The notes: generated by a model from the letters alone, not told the origin. A stretch of DNA of 64,000 nt from Brevipalpus yothersi (GCA_003956705.1 QZCP01000445.1:13650-77649); one strand, 5' to 3'. Shown: positions 28,794-40,252, numbered from the stretch's first letter. Numbers and translations: made by a program.

Positions 28794-31527
28794 GAATGGA
28801 AAAGCCGAAAAAATAATAAGACTCATCATCAGGAATAGAATGATAGAGAAAGGCCTAATTTGTTGGAAGAAAGGTATACTTCTGTGTGTGAAGTGAATTT
28901 AACGAGAAGCAACTTTCATCATGACAATCTTTCACTGCTACCAAGCCAGCCTGATCATAGAGAATCTTCTTCTATTGGCTATTTATCTAGCAAATTGATG
29001 AATGATACAGCGAACATGATGATTGTGTTAGGGAAGAGGGGAAATAGAGGAAGATGGAGATAGAGACAAAAAACAAGGAAAAGAAAAGTAATAGGAGAGA
29101 AAAAAAGTGCTAGATAAATGGATTCATAAAAAATGATACACCAAGAGGAAGAAAAACGAGCGGGAGGTCAGTAATAAGAGTAGAATAACGGTGAACAAAA
29201 AAGGCTACCATTAAATTTAGGTCACGTTTGCGTAAGTCCATTGACGTCTTTTGTTTTCAATTTGCTTATTTGCGTCAATAAAAAATCGGCCGATACACCA
29301 ATCGGTTTTCAAACGAGAGTGAATAGGTGTATGGAAGTGTATATATGTGTGTTTGTGTGTGTCCTAGTTAACACTTTATCAGAAAGAGCATAAGGTGTAT
29401 AACATAATGAGATGACCTTCATGGTATACCTTGGACAATGTAAAGTTTGATCGAAAAGCAGTCAATTTTGAATAAGATTCGCATATACTGGATGTGTATT
29501 TGCCTTGACAAAACTCAGATACACAAATATCAGACCATATTAGCATAAAACATGATAATGTGTGAGAGAATATTGAAAAAAAGTCAGTATCTTACCTGAA
29601 GCCGATAGAATGCTCTACTTTTTGGACCTCGATTGATAATCTCCTCTCTTGCCATGTGCTCTAGATCATCCATGGTGGCATCAGGATGCTTTTTTCGTAG
29701 CTCTCTCAGTATCATGATAAATTCTTTTCGATGTTCCTCAAATTCGCGCACTTCTTCATTATCTTCTTCGAACACCTTAAATGCTCCGGTTCCATCAGGA
29801 ACATGGTTTGCCAATGCTTTGGTTGCCATTTCTAGATCTTCTGTATCCTCACCACCTTCACCGCCAACAATCACACCTCGCCTATTCATACGATATTCTT
29901 TGGACAAATATTTATATACCAATAAACGTCGGTCAGCAATCCATGCAGTTAATACAGTCAATGGAAAAAATAGGAAGGTTAATGCTGCTTCCCATATTTC
30001 CACAATACCGGGCGATGTCATAGACAGAATGATGTATAGCCAAACATAGGCGAATACGGACCAAACCATGGTGACAAAAAAAACTCGAAGATGCTTAATC
30101 TTCTTTACAGTCGGTGACGGTACAACCCAAATACATACAGCAATAATCACAAACAAATTGAATGCAGCTGAGCCAACAATGGTACCAGGACCAAGTTCAC
30201 CAGCTTCATAATTTTGAGCATATACTTCGATGATAGAAAGTAATATTTCGGGTGCAGATGAGCCAAGAGCCATGAGAGTTAAATTGGAAACTGTTTCATT
30301 CCATATACGAACACTTATTATCTGGTGTTCACCATTTGGCATCTTTATTTTAACATTACGTTCCTGAGAAGTGATCACTTCGATGGCAGCCATGAATCGA
30401 TCGGCAATTATGGATACACCGACAAACAGATAGCTTAGCGCAAAAAAGTACAATAGACCACGAGCGATCACATCACCGGTGGACAAATTTTCCTGTGGTC
30501 TCCATGCGGGTAGTATTAAGCCATCTTTGCAAACCAAATTGTGGACAGTTCGAGGTGGCGAAGGCATAGTTCGATTACTAACTCCGGAGTGTTGTCGTGC
30601 TGGTTCGGCTAATGATGGAAGAATATCGGCTGTTAATGGTGGTGGAGGTGGCTGGCGCATTAGACCATTGGCAAGTTTGTCAGGTTCGGTGGCTAGTTCT
30701 GAGTATGCAGGAAATTGGGATGGTGATGTTTTGTCGATGAATGGTCGATCAGGAGAGAAGGAGGAAGAAGAAGATCCTGAATCATCGTCGGTATTGTAAG
30801 ATGATTGGAGTGATGCAGCATATGGAGAAGATTGTATGAATGATGTGGGTGCAGATGAAGCTAATGGTGAGCTATTCTGACAGTTAACTGTCCATATATT
30901 GAGAAAAATGCACAACAAAAATAACACGATAGGAGATAAATTTCGAATAATGCTGTAAAAATAGTAAAATTTCGTTGTCGATTTTCTTGAACCGATAGAA
31001 CGGTATAAATTATTCCCAACTTGATTCGACATTTGAGTAGCGGCAAATTTTGTCCAGCCTTTCTTTTTTACCAAATGGAATCCTGGGGCAGTGTTTGAGT
31101 GAAAATATGGGGTAATTTTACCGGAAATTCTATCAGTACTTTCCGAAGGATACATTCCAATGGGAGAGGAGGAGATGGAGGAAGAAGAGGAGTCAGAAAG
31201 ATCGAGGAGAGAAGATGAGGAGCTGGAAGATGCGGTAATTTTTGAAGAAAGTTGATTATTCGACACTCGATCAGGTTTCGAAGAAGAAGAAGAAGAAGAA
31301 GTGTAAGTTGAAGAAGAGGAGAGATTATCCGAGTGGAAGAGAGGTCGATGGCAGTTGTCAGATGATAATGATCCAGAGCATTCAGAACCTGAGCACGTTC
31401 GAGAATTATGATGGTGACTAGTTTTCGAAAGGAATGAACTATACTGTGCTCTAACAGATAATGATGCCGGTGAGAGGGATGATGAAGATGATTTTATAAC
31501 ATCAGATGATATATATGGCTGTAACAT
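9282..31527 (-). CDS. Calx: Na+/Ca2+ exchanger (NCX/Calx, SLC8 family), partial: three exons, 3' part outside window
   Basis: Plasma-membrane antiporter that extrudes Ca2+ in exchange for Na+. Joined exons 31527-29596, 12388-12083 and 9664-9282 encode 873 residues plus two bases. Order seen: Ser-rich N-terminus; hydrophobic signal/anchor segment (about 197-213); transmembrane block with the alpha-1 repeat LMALGSSAPEILLS (418-431); XIP-like basic segment RRLLVYKYLSKEYR (533-546); start of the cytosolic loop; Calx-beta domain 1; Calx-beta domain 2. Splices are phase 0 and phase 0, and exon 3 ends in phase 2 at a GTAAGT donor. The second transmembrane block (alpha-2 repeat, GTSVPDTFAS-like) is not present between 1 and 9281, so the gene continues to the left. 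Family assignment is secure; orthology to insect Calx rather than a paralogue is inferred. Confidence 0.95.
9665..12082 (-). other. Calx: NCX intron 2
   Basis: The intron runs between CAG|GTAAAT at 12082 and the acceptor at 9665. It holds purine-rich stretches (about 9742-9793) and a (CT)n tract at 10202-10239. An open frame of 128 codons on the plus strand (10851-11237) has no recognisable features and is probably chance. Confidence 0.85.
10202..10239. repeat. (CT)n microsatellite
   Basis: About 19 perfect CT units in NCX intron 2. Confidence 0.95.
12083..12388 (-). CDS. Calx: NCX exon 2: Calx-beta domain 1 (CBD1)
   Basis: This exon encodes residues 645-746. It begins ATKKLTGG right after a cag acceptor and ends HPEEAHKQ at a CAG|GTAAAT donor, 306 nt, phase 0 at both ends. 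The body (KIFFDPAHYTVMENVG, then TEDGTANAGSDF) is the typical first Calx-beta domain, which binds regulatory Ca2+ in NCX proteins. The linker before it (KRRVDRSIEDRRPSTVV) is basic and variable. The exon lies about 17 kb downstream of exon 1. Confidence 0.93.
14613..15039. repeat. (CT)n microsatellite spanning an N-gap
   Basis: At least 56 bp and 61 bp of CT repeat visible on either side of the gap. Confidence 0.95.
14669..14978. other. Assembly gap (310 N) inside a (CT)n array
   Basis: Both sides of the N run are perfect CT repeat (14613-14668 and 14979-15039), so the gap most likely hides a longer CT array in NCX intron 1. Confidence 0.99.
15350..15389. repeat. (CT)n microsatellite
   Basis: About 20 CT units, only 310 bp after the gap-containing array. 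Confidence 0.95.
19582..19612. repeat. (CT)n microsatellite
   Basis: About 15 CT units in NCX intron 1. Confidence 0.92.
22417..22455. repeat. (AG)n microsatellite
   Basis: About 19 AG units in NCX intron 1. Confidence 0.93.
24190..24222. repeat. (AG)n microsatellite
   Basis: About 15 AG units in NCX intron 1. Confidence 0.9.
25695..25728. repeat. (GA)n microsatellite
   Basis: About 17 GA units in NCX intron 1. Confidence 0.92.
26018..26063. repeat. (GA)n microsatellite
   Basis: About 22 GA units, 290 bp from the previous array. Confidence 0.93.
28495..28695 (-). CDS. Candidate small secreted protein, 66 residues (weak)
   Basis: An ATG-initiated frame with a G at +4 encodes 66 residues. 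The start is signal-peptide-like (MESCIRVTFFVFLSALIRF, then ADS), followed by about 43 residues with two further cysteines. It sits in NCX intron 1 on the same strand, just downstream of a 69-bp pyrimidine (CT)n tract as read on this strand. No family is recognised. Frames of this length are expected by chance in this window, so only the hydrophobic N-terminus favours it. It could be intronic noise. Confidence 0.15.
   Translation of the reverse strand: MESCIRVTFFVFLSALIRFADSFTLTITQISNCMHLDYQQKYFRIVFNSPCETLFMMIQYSFPLLN
28722..28790. repeat. (GA)n microsatellite, 69 bp
   Basis: The longest ungapped array in NCX intron 1, about 34 perfect units. Confidence 0.96.
29596..31527 (-). CDS. Calx: NCX exon 1: N-terminal extension, first transmembrane block, XIP
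   Basis: This exon encodes residues 1-644 and ends FYRLQ at a CAG|GTAAGA donor. Residues 1-195 are low complexity with many serine runs. The hydrophobic stretch near 197-213 is followed by another Ser/Pro-rich stretch. The conserved exchanger begins at about residue 331 (CKDGLILPAW). Usual NCX proteins start with a short cleaved signal peptide, so an internal start at Met166, about 30 residues before the hydrophobic stretch, is a serious alternative to the upstream Met1. The glutamate of the alpha-1 repeat (SSAPE) and the loop motif GPGTIVGSAAFN are intact. Confidence 0.95.
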
Positions 31528-32329
31528 TTAATAGGATGATGCATATATCGATTCCATGGATAGAACGTCGAATAAAACCGTGTGGGAAACAAATAAGATT
31601 GAACAATTTCTAACAGCAACAATAGAATAGAATAGATGAATGAGGAAGGCAAAGTTGAAATTACCGGAAAGAGAGAAACAGAGAGAGAAAAACCTTTTTG
31701 GCCACAGTTTTTCTCAAAGGCACTTCGAGACTAACATCTCAATTTAGACGCCGATCATCATGGGACAATTTTTCTTTCTCACCAAACATAATCAACAAAC
31801 ACTGAGCCACTCAACATTGTTTGCAATATGATCAGCACTGTTTCACTTTGCCACCACCAATCAGAACGATGCACTTCCCACTGAGTAGCACCAAAGATAA
31901 TTGATAAAATTTACCGATACAAAACATTCGAGATGCTTTCAATTTATCTTTTCCCCACTATCGATGATCATCAGGTCGAAGAGGTCGGGCAATAAGGGCA
32001 TCATCATTTTTTCTCTTCCTTGCTACTCGAAGAGAGAGAGAGAGAGATGTAGGTGGATGGAAAGACAAATATATAAGTAAGAAAGAGAGAGGAAACAGAG
32101 AGATAAAAAGAGAGAGACAGAGAGAATCAGGAGGATTCAAAGGAAGATCATAGAAGGGAGAAAGCAAGAGAGAGAGAAAGAGAAGAAAAATTCTCAGTGA
32201 AGAGGGAGCAAAAGATGAACACTGCTCCAGTCGGGATGAAGAACTTTTATCAGATGATCACATGAACGAAAATCCATCTACGACCATGGGTTCTTCACAC
32301 ATGAATATGACTTTACTGGCACACATGTT

Positions 32330-32363
<34 letters not shown>

Positions 32364-33739
32364 AGAGAGGAGAAACTAGACTCTTTTCACTGTTTGTGTT
32401 CTTTAGAACTCGAATATCTCTCTTTTCTCTCGAAACTGGGTGAAGAGAGCATAAGTGAGTTTTCGTGGCCCAGTTGATTGCACTAGCTCCACCTTTCATC
32501 ATGAATGGATTCCAAATTCCTCACTGGATGATGATGTAATCCTATTGGGGGAAGAAGAGAGAAAGGAAAAACTTTTTTCATTAGAAAAAGGTAGAGAAAG
32601 TAGGCAACAATAGAGTGAAAAATGATTTGGTAAGATGTCTTCGGGCTATCAAAGTCAGTCAACTTGAAATCAAGAACAAATCGGAATTCTTGGAATCGAG
32701 CAGAGCAGATTTCCTTCTTCAAGCTTCTAGATTTATCTCATCGTAAGTGAGGCACAGTGAGGAGGCAATGTTCGCTGAGAACAGTTCTTTGTTGCTTTCG
32801 AATTCGAGTTTTTCGTTCAATGTAATCTTACGATATTATGAATTGGCGACACCGAACGATGGAGAGATGAGAGCATAAAGCGGTGTATATCGAAATGATG
32901 CATATTGAAATACGGAAAAGAATCGTAATCGGATGTGCCATGGTGGAATTATTTAGCCAGTCCATAGACACAAAATATGCTCTTGAATGAGAAGTGGGGG
33001 AAAAGTATCTCCGATAGATCCTGAATTGATAACAGAGTATCGAAAAAAGTCACAATCCATTTATATTTTTGAGATTAACAGAAACTCACGAGCTTTCCTT
33101 TTCATCATTTTGGTGGCTAATTTTGGGAGAACCAATGAAGCAACACCCATCTATTCCAAATAGTGTGAAGGTATAAAATGCTAACCGAATTAGTTATGAT
33201 GATGATCATATTGTTTCATGTCCACTTATATTGTGCTAGCCACAATTGTACCCATTATACATTGTAACGTAGAGGATCAAATGGAACTTCAACATTAACG
33301 TTACATGGACAAATACTTTTTAATTATTCATTCATTCGATTGGATTCGATTCGGAAAATATTTACCCAAACTTCATCATGAAAACGTATTAATTTTGTTA
33401 TTATCCACACCCACAATTCAACAACATATGATGAGCACATACAAACACACGTGATCATCAATAAATGAAACCGTTAAAAATATGTGCTTTTGTTCATCTC
33501 ACGAGAATTAAAATCCTTTTTATTTCCCATTCACCTAACCTATCCAACACCTTCCAGTTTAAAATTTATGGAATATGGAGCCCCAAAAGGAAGAGTAAAA
33601 ACTTTTCAATTTCACACTCATCAAATCAATTTTGATTACATAATCACACACAACTTTCAATTAACGTTGTCTTCTTGAAGCAAAAGTCTTTCTCATCAAG
33701 TTGCGCGTTTTTTTGACTTTTTTGCGCATGAAAAAGGTT
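31528..33739. other. Divergent upstream region between NCX and RhoGAP genes
   Basis: Contains the NCX 5' leader and promoter (not resolved) and the upstream flank of the RhoGAP gene. The stretch from about 31665 to 32200 is strongly purine-rich on the plus strand, with repeated GAGAGA blocks, and another (GA)n block lies at 32330-32355. Such GAGA-rich DNA is typical of arthropod promoters that bind GAGA-factor-like proteins; that role here is inferred. No open frame with family features was seen. Confidence 0.55.
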
Positions 33740-33746
33740 TATAAAG
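33740..33746 (+). promoter_or_regulatory. TATA-like element upstream of RhoGAP 5' exon
   Basis: TATAAAG lies about 200 bp before a strong AAG|GTAAGT donor at 33947. Transcription would start near 33770. GCGCGT and GCGCAT flank it just upstream. Assignment is by position only. Confidence 0.35.
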
Positions 33747-33769
33747 TCTGTCGTTTATTTTGGTGAAAT

Positions 33770-33947
33770 TTTGTTTATTTTAATTGTGATAAAATTTTAT
33801 TTCGATTGTGTTTAAATATCATTGATTATCTTGACATTTGAAATGTGCTTGTAATGGAAAACGTCTGAATTTCGTGATATTACTGAAATTTATCATCATT
33901 GTTTGTACCAATTCGTGTTCCATCTGTTTGTCCAAGTGTTCCACAAG
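33770..33947 (+). other. Probable non-coding first exon (5' UTR) of the RhoGAP gene
   Basis: The 3' end is defined by the strong donor CACAAG|GTAAGTG. If joined to the acceptor at 35382, the frame leading into the ATG at 35397 meets a TGA upstream and contains no earlier ATG, so this exon would be untranslated. The 5' boundary is a guess from the TATA-like element. Confidence 0.4.
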
Positions 33948-34781
33948 GTAAGTGAATGCTTATGCCAATGTGTGTTATTATTATCATAACTGTTATGCAA
34001 TGGAAAACTATTTCTTGTTAATTATTGTGTATGAATATAGTTCGATAAAATTGTGTAAGTGATTACACATCAGCTGATATGATTTCTGGTTTTTGAATTC
34101 TCTCTTGTTAATTGTTTCCCACGCAGATTCTTTGCTCGAAAAATCTGGACTTAATGTGAGGTACAACATACACACAGACTCAAGTGAAACTCATCATATT
34201 GAAGACATTGACAATTGACATTGTCTTAAGTGTAATTGGAAAAATTTGACACATTCGGCTATATCGACTGTTTAGAGTGAATTTTTTCCTCTCTCCATTG
34301 CCACATCAAGTCTCAATCATCATCTATCCATCAACCATTCTGCAACAAGCTACACACACACATAAACATTCTCTTCCGGGAATATCTTGTCTTCCATCTT
34401 GTTCTGGTTCGCGCTTTTGGCATTCAAGTTTTCCATGTGATCAACTGTAATCCAATCAGGATGGATTGAAAAGAAAAAGCTTTACAAGCTCTCTACCTTG
34501 AAGCGAGAGAGAGGAAGAGAGAGAAAGAGAGAGAGAAAAAAAGGGAACAAACAGATCTTTATTATCACGAATCAGGCCTGACGTTACAGACAAATTTTTT
34601 CGTTGATTTATCTGTTCAACACAGCTTTGTCACAATGCAATTGGTATGAGGTCCCTTTTGAGTAGTGACAGAAAAAAAGTCAACTCTATTTCAGTGGATT
34701 GATCAAATTGTGATATCGTGTTTAGTGTGTGTGTGTTCGATATTCATCTGTTAAATCGCCATCGATTGTTCTTTTTCGTTT

Positions 34782-34788
34782 ATGATGG
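34782..34788 (+). CDS. Possible alternative coding start of the RhoGAP gene
   Basis: ATGATGG|GTGAGT is a good donor. Joined to the acceptor at 35382 it reads in frame into the downstream exon and adds seven residues (MMATIIS) before Met35397. Its 5' UTR would lie roughly at 34560-34781. It may be an alternative promoter to the upstream non-coding exon. One in three such junctions would be in frame by chance. Confidence 0.35.
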
Positions 34789-35396
34789 GTGAGTTTCGTC
34801 CAATGACAATGTCAGGAAATTATGACTGATATCAGCTTATTCTATGGGTTTCGCTGACATATACACTCTTGATATTTGTGGTTTCTACTTATTGAGCAGT
34901 AAGGGTTTTAAGATGTATGACAATGTACTTCGTAGGCTTCTTAGGGATTGCTATTTGAGATAATACGATTTATCGTTTCCTTATGATCATTTTGAGACAA
35001 TGTTCTTGTTGATACTACTTGTAAACAGATGTTACAAAATTATTGACCCACAATTTGTGTTTGATTGATCCGGATTAACAGCAAGATCAAGTTTGATTCG
35101 ATTTAGCATGTCCAACACATGTGGTCTGCCTTCCAGTAAGATAGTACATCTTTTAATTAATTTTAATTATGAAAAATAGTCGTAAACTTTTCTCATCATT
35201 TTATTTGATTTCGGTATTGTGAGTGTGTAATGAGCACATAATTTGTATTGATTCTTTTTAATTTACATATGTAAAAGAAAATTTTACGGTTCACAAGCTA
35301 TTTGGTTCAAAGTGTCGACTGTAACTGTTGTTTTTTTGTTTTCTAATTACTTTTCTTTATTTCTTTTTTTCTTTAATTGCAGCGACAATAATCAGT

Positions 35397-35603
35397 ATGA
35401 AGGTTAAGTCGGATGATAATCTAATTGGAAACAGTTATAAAATATTCGTCAATTCAGAGGTGAAAGAAAGTGGAAAAAAATATTCCAAAGGCAAATCTTC
35501 TCTAGATCTGTCTCCATCATACAATCCAGACTCTTCCAATATAAGACGATATCGTCATTCAATGGGCCGGGATCAGCATGAATTAATCAATACAAAATTG
35601 AAG
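35397..35603 (+). CDS. RhoGAP gene: first common coding exon
   Basis: The exon begins at 35383 after a pyrimidine-rich ttgcag acceptor. Its ATG is at 35397 and it ends TKLK at AAG|GTGAGT (phase 0). It encodes 69 polar residues (MKVKSDDNLIGNSYKIF, Ser-rich later) with no recognised domain. Linkage to the GAP exons 8 kb away rests on matching phase (0/0) and strand, so it is less certain than the GAP exons themselves. Confidence 0.65.
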
Positions 35604-36876
35604 GTGAGTTCCGAACGAATTTATCTTTATCGTTTAGGCAGTGTTGGAGCTCTTTATTGTTCTTGTATAAAATTATCCAATTAATATATATTTAGAGGTG
35701 ATTTTGGCATCTTTGTGGTGATAAGTAAAGGGTTCCATAGTGTTTGTAGGGTGCATGATATGGGAATGTGTGAGTGATATTTACATGGATGATAGTATTC
35801 TCTCTCCCAAAGAGAATTTGGAGTGGTTTCGTTTTTTGAGGAATTAATCTTTCATTTTTCTTTCCTTATGATATCAATTGGAGAAAGGCTGAAATATTTC
35901 CTGAGAATTATTGATCTTGCTCAAAAAAACGCATAGAATTGTGCTCATACAAATGAATAGAGAGCGTATAGTCTTACCAGTATTAGTGTGTATATATATC
36001 TATTCAGAACAATTATCTATATCATCACCATCCACCCCACGGTGAATATGAGCCCCAAGGAGGGCTGTCCCAGCCCCATCCTCCTCCACCCCAGGAACCC
36101 CACGATTTAGCACTGATAAAGGGAATAAAAAAGAAGAAGAAAAAGAGAGAGGTAAAGAAATATTCATATTCAAAATTTCATTGAACCATACATGGAGGAA
36201 TAGAGAAAATCTCGACATAAGTTTCCACTAACTTTGTTAATCGTTGGGAATAGTGAAGGGAACAAAAATCAACAGTTAGTCAAATGAAATGGATCGAACT
36301 TAATTTAGGTATTACTCAGTTTCCTTCTCTTTCTGACTGACTAAAGTGGCGGAACAATCTTCTCTTGGCGCTCTGTTAATCATGCATTTTGGAAATTTTT
36401 TTAGTCTTGAACGAGCACACAAAGTTAAGTGATTTAAATTGAGGTTTTTCCGACATTGATACTCACTGGAATGCAATTGGCAGTGGAAAAATGATGACTT
36501 TTCGATGTCCCGCTAGAAGTTTGGCAAATATTCCCGCTTTGATCAATTTTTTGAGGAACAATTTTTTAAATCCCTGCACATAATCGGGCATCATGAAGGC
36601 AATCAACACTGTCGCAAGAAAAATGTGGACAAAAAATAATCTCTGCATCTTGGAACACTTTTACTGTTCACCACCACCACGATTATAACACGATCCACAA
36701 TTTATTTCTCCAATCACTAAACTGTCCAAAGTATCACAAACACTCAACAAAATTTGATAGAACATATCGAATAGTCTTGTCCATCCTTATATACTCTTCC
36801 TTTTCTTCGCGCTTCGATTTTCTCCCACAATCAGTGTCTCTGCTTCATTCACTTTTACTGGTCACTTTTCTTCTTT

Positions 36877-36932
<56 letters not shown>

Positions 36933-37297
36933 TTTTCTCAAGAGAGAATGTCGGTGATGAGGCTGGACACCACAAGGTCCACCTCTTAATTGTCCAATTC
37001 TGAATTGTTCATCTTGAGATGTTATTCAGTTCATTTGGGGATGCTCGCTGATTGATATCATATGATTCTCATTGACAATAAGTGTAAGGTGTGTTTGTAA
37101 CTCAACTTTTTTACCTCCCATTTTGATGGGGGTGAAGAAAAATAGTGGAAGATATAAGTAGAGAAGTACAAAGTGAAAGAGAAAGTGAAAGCGATAGATT
37201 TAAGGTAACTGAAGCTGACTAAACTGTGAAAGTAGTAGCAGAATTGATGTAGCGATGAAAGGTCCAATAAGACCAAAAAGTAGCGCCAGTCCAATAT

Positions 37298-37362
<65 letters not shown>

Positions 37363-37703
37363 GGAAAAAGGAACTTGTAAGGATGAGAGTGAGAGGGTCA
37401 GAATAGTTTACTACTTTGCTCTCACTTCTTTAACCATCATCATCTTTCTTCCTCCTCTTGTTCCGCTGATCTTGATGATGGATGATGCCGAGATATTAAG
37501 ATGATCATACTATTACTATCAGTACCACTACTGATGAAAGAAAAGAAACAAGAGTGTGTATATGTATGTGTTGTGAAGAGAGAGAGAGAGAGAGAAAGAG
37601 AGAGAAAGGTAAGAAATGTCGTTACGAATTGTAATCCAGTGATGAATCTACAAACACTCCAGAAGGGAAGCTGATCGAATTCAATTGTAAGGGATGGTAA
37701 CTT

Positions 37704-37748
<45 letters not shown>

Positions 37749-40196
37749 CAGTCATCGATAATGTTCAAAATATATTTTTCTTCAACCGACTTGGCCTGAC
37801 ACAGGTCGTCCATCGATTAGACTTGCTATGAGACCCATTTTACCGTTTCGATCGATCGAACCGGAATTGATAATGTATTAGATCAAGATATTGTGACAGC
37901 AACAGCAAAAGTAGAAAAAAAAGGAATGCTCATTAAGGAATGTCTATTACCAGTTTAGTGTATTCATTTTTATTGATTTTCTTTTACACCAATAGTACTG
38001 GAAAAGAAAATCCTACTTATGCATTATTCTAGAACAACACATTTCCTTAAATTTGGTTCGAAATGTTGTGTGAGCATATCTTATTGGCTTTCTTTTTCTT
38101 CTTCTTCTTCTTCATCATTTTGTCATCTCGCCATCTTTCATGATGTGTGATGAGAAAGATTATCTTACTGATTTGGAAACTTTTCTGTTGAATCACAGTA
38201 ATGCAATTGCAGGTTATGCTGTAGAGTGAAAATGTCTGAATCTATCTGCTCAAAATTTCGCTCATCCATAAATTTGATTCGAATCATTCGGAAGTCTACG
38301 AAATCGAGTCAAAATTGAATCTTTTACCAATCAAATTTTGGTTTATGATTACAATTTGCCGTGAACTGATCGAGCTTATGGATTTCATTACTTGTGATAT
38401 GTCTCTAGTTTGCTTTCTATTTATTTGAATCTTACAAAAATTGGGCCAAAAATTCAGTAGGATTAGTTCTAGCTCATCATAATCCTCTTGCAATAGTTGA
38501 TGTAGTATGTAACTTTAACTTCATCCTGAGTGATGAGAGGTTTATACTTTCACACAAGAAAGAGGACATAACTTATCCACTAAACATCAGTACGAAGAGG
38601 AGGATAAAATAGAATTGAAGATGAGATAGAAAAATTGATACAGAGCGAACTTTCTGATGAGGATGATATTCGAGATGAAGTTCATCCAGACCGTAAAGTA
38701 CTGGCCAAGGTGGAACCATTTATGATAGGAATCGTTTGGAATTCCGGCTCTAGAACTCGATCCTCGAGATATTAGCTATAATGATCCAATTCATTTGGAA
38801 CATCATTTAAGTTCACGATTGAATGAGCAAGTTCAGATACTGCTCTTTTAACATAAACTTGAAAAATCCAATAGGAAAAATTTCAATCAATTTGCATAAG
38901 TCGCATATGGCCTAGCAGAAAGAAATTTTACAACTTCTAATGATTATTATTCTTCCGGGGCATCTTACATGCTTTCTTACCCGAAAACCTCTCTTTTTGT
39001 TTACCCATTACAATTTAAGATATGTAGCTTAATTGAGTTTTTTCATTCATTTGTTTCGTGTGGATCAAGAGAGATCAAGTCATTTTTCCTACCCTGAACC
39101 TCCCATCTACAGAGTTGAAATCATCACCAAATTGCAACACACCATTCACCAAACTGCACGAACTTTCTCCATTTAAATGACTTAAGACATGTCCTTTGAT
39201 CTCTTTTTTTTCCCCAGTATTTTAGCTATCAGAGTTCATGCGTGCAAGAGGTATCAATTTTTCTAATTTTCCGTTAGAATCAAAATCGACACCAAACAGT
39301 TGGATACAATTTAGTAAACTGTGGATGATTTACATTCACAAGGTGCTGTTATAATTGCTCAAAAAATTTTTGCTCGTTTATCTAAAAATTTGTGTCATTT
39401 TCTCTTATGGCCTATCGGTTAATGTAGCATTTAGCAAACATGACCTTTCTTTGCCTAATAAGTGACCGGAAGCCTTAGCGAAATGTCTAATCTGCGTTAA
39501 CTTCTCCCTCAATTCATGTCGATATATTCTTTCTCTCCCTTTAACTCATCAATATGCACCATCACCAGCTTATACGTTGGTCAGTTAGTTATTTGAATAT
39601 CAATTCTGATTATTTTGTTGATTTCTGCGCATCGCATATTGATATTGTTTATATTCAAGCTTTTATGGCCATCACCATTCAATCAACTCACGCAATTGGC
39701 AGTCAAAACAGGCGAAAGAAGCTAATAAACAAGGGATCAGAAAAGTGAAGATAGAGATTCTTCTCTCTCAGGTCATCTTGGCTTAATGTGGCAATTTGAG
39801 TTACTCTAACAAGCTGAACTTGGTTAACTGACAAACTGTTTCGTATGTTGATCAAGCAATTAACGACTGAATGTTGATCAGTTTTTTTTTCACTATTCTA
39901 CAAACTCACGCAACTCAAGTGGAGAGAGAGACATTTGCTCATCCATTCAGCTAGGTCCTTATAAGTTTTCAACTTTCAGCTGCCTTCTTCTTCTTCTCCA
40001 TCTTCATCTTCTTCCGCTGACCAATCGATGGGTGGCAGAGCAACATACAGAGATGGAAAGGGGAAGATGAGCCAACCAGAAGATGGTGTAGTTGATGAGT
40101 TAGGTGATGGAGACTGAGATTAGGACACGAAATTGTAGATTGAATGCGAATTATTGCAACATAGAATGACCAGTAGTTACTGCTTGTAAAAGATGG

Positions 40197-40252
<56 letters not shown>

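Larger units (their letters stand above)
12389..29595 (-). other. Calx: NCX intron 1, about 17.2 kb, with an assembly gap
   Basis: The intron is bounded by CAG|GTAAGA at 29595 and an acceptor at 12389. Contents: many (GA)n and (CT)n arrays, a 310-bp run of N (14669-14978), and short open frames mostly created by the dinucleotide repeats. One short frame with a signal-peptide-like start (28495-28695, minus) is listed separately. The size was estimated across the N-gap, so the true length may differ. Confidence 0.85.

Noticed and set aside
29633..30049. Plus-strand frame of 138 codons, and others at 30479-30799
   Set aside because: Antisense shadow of NCX exon 1, whose minus-strand protein matches the exchanger family.
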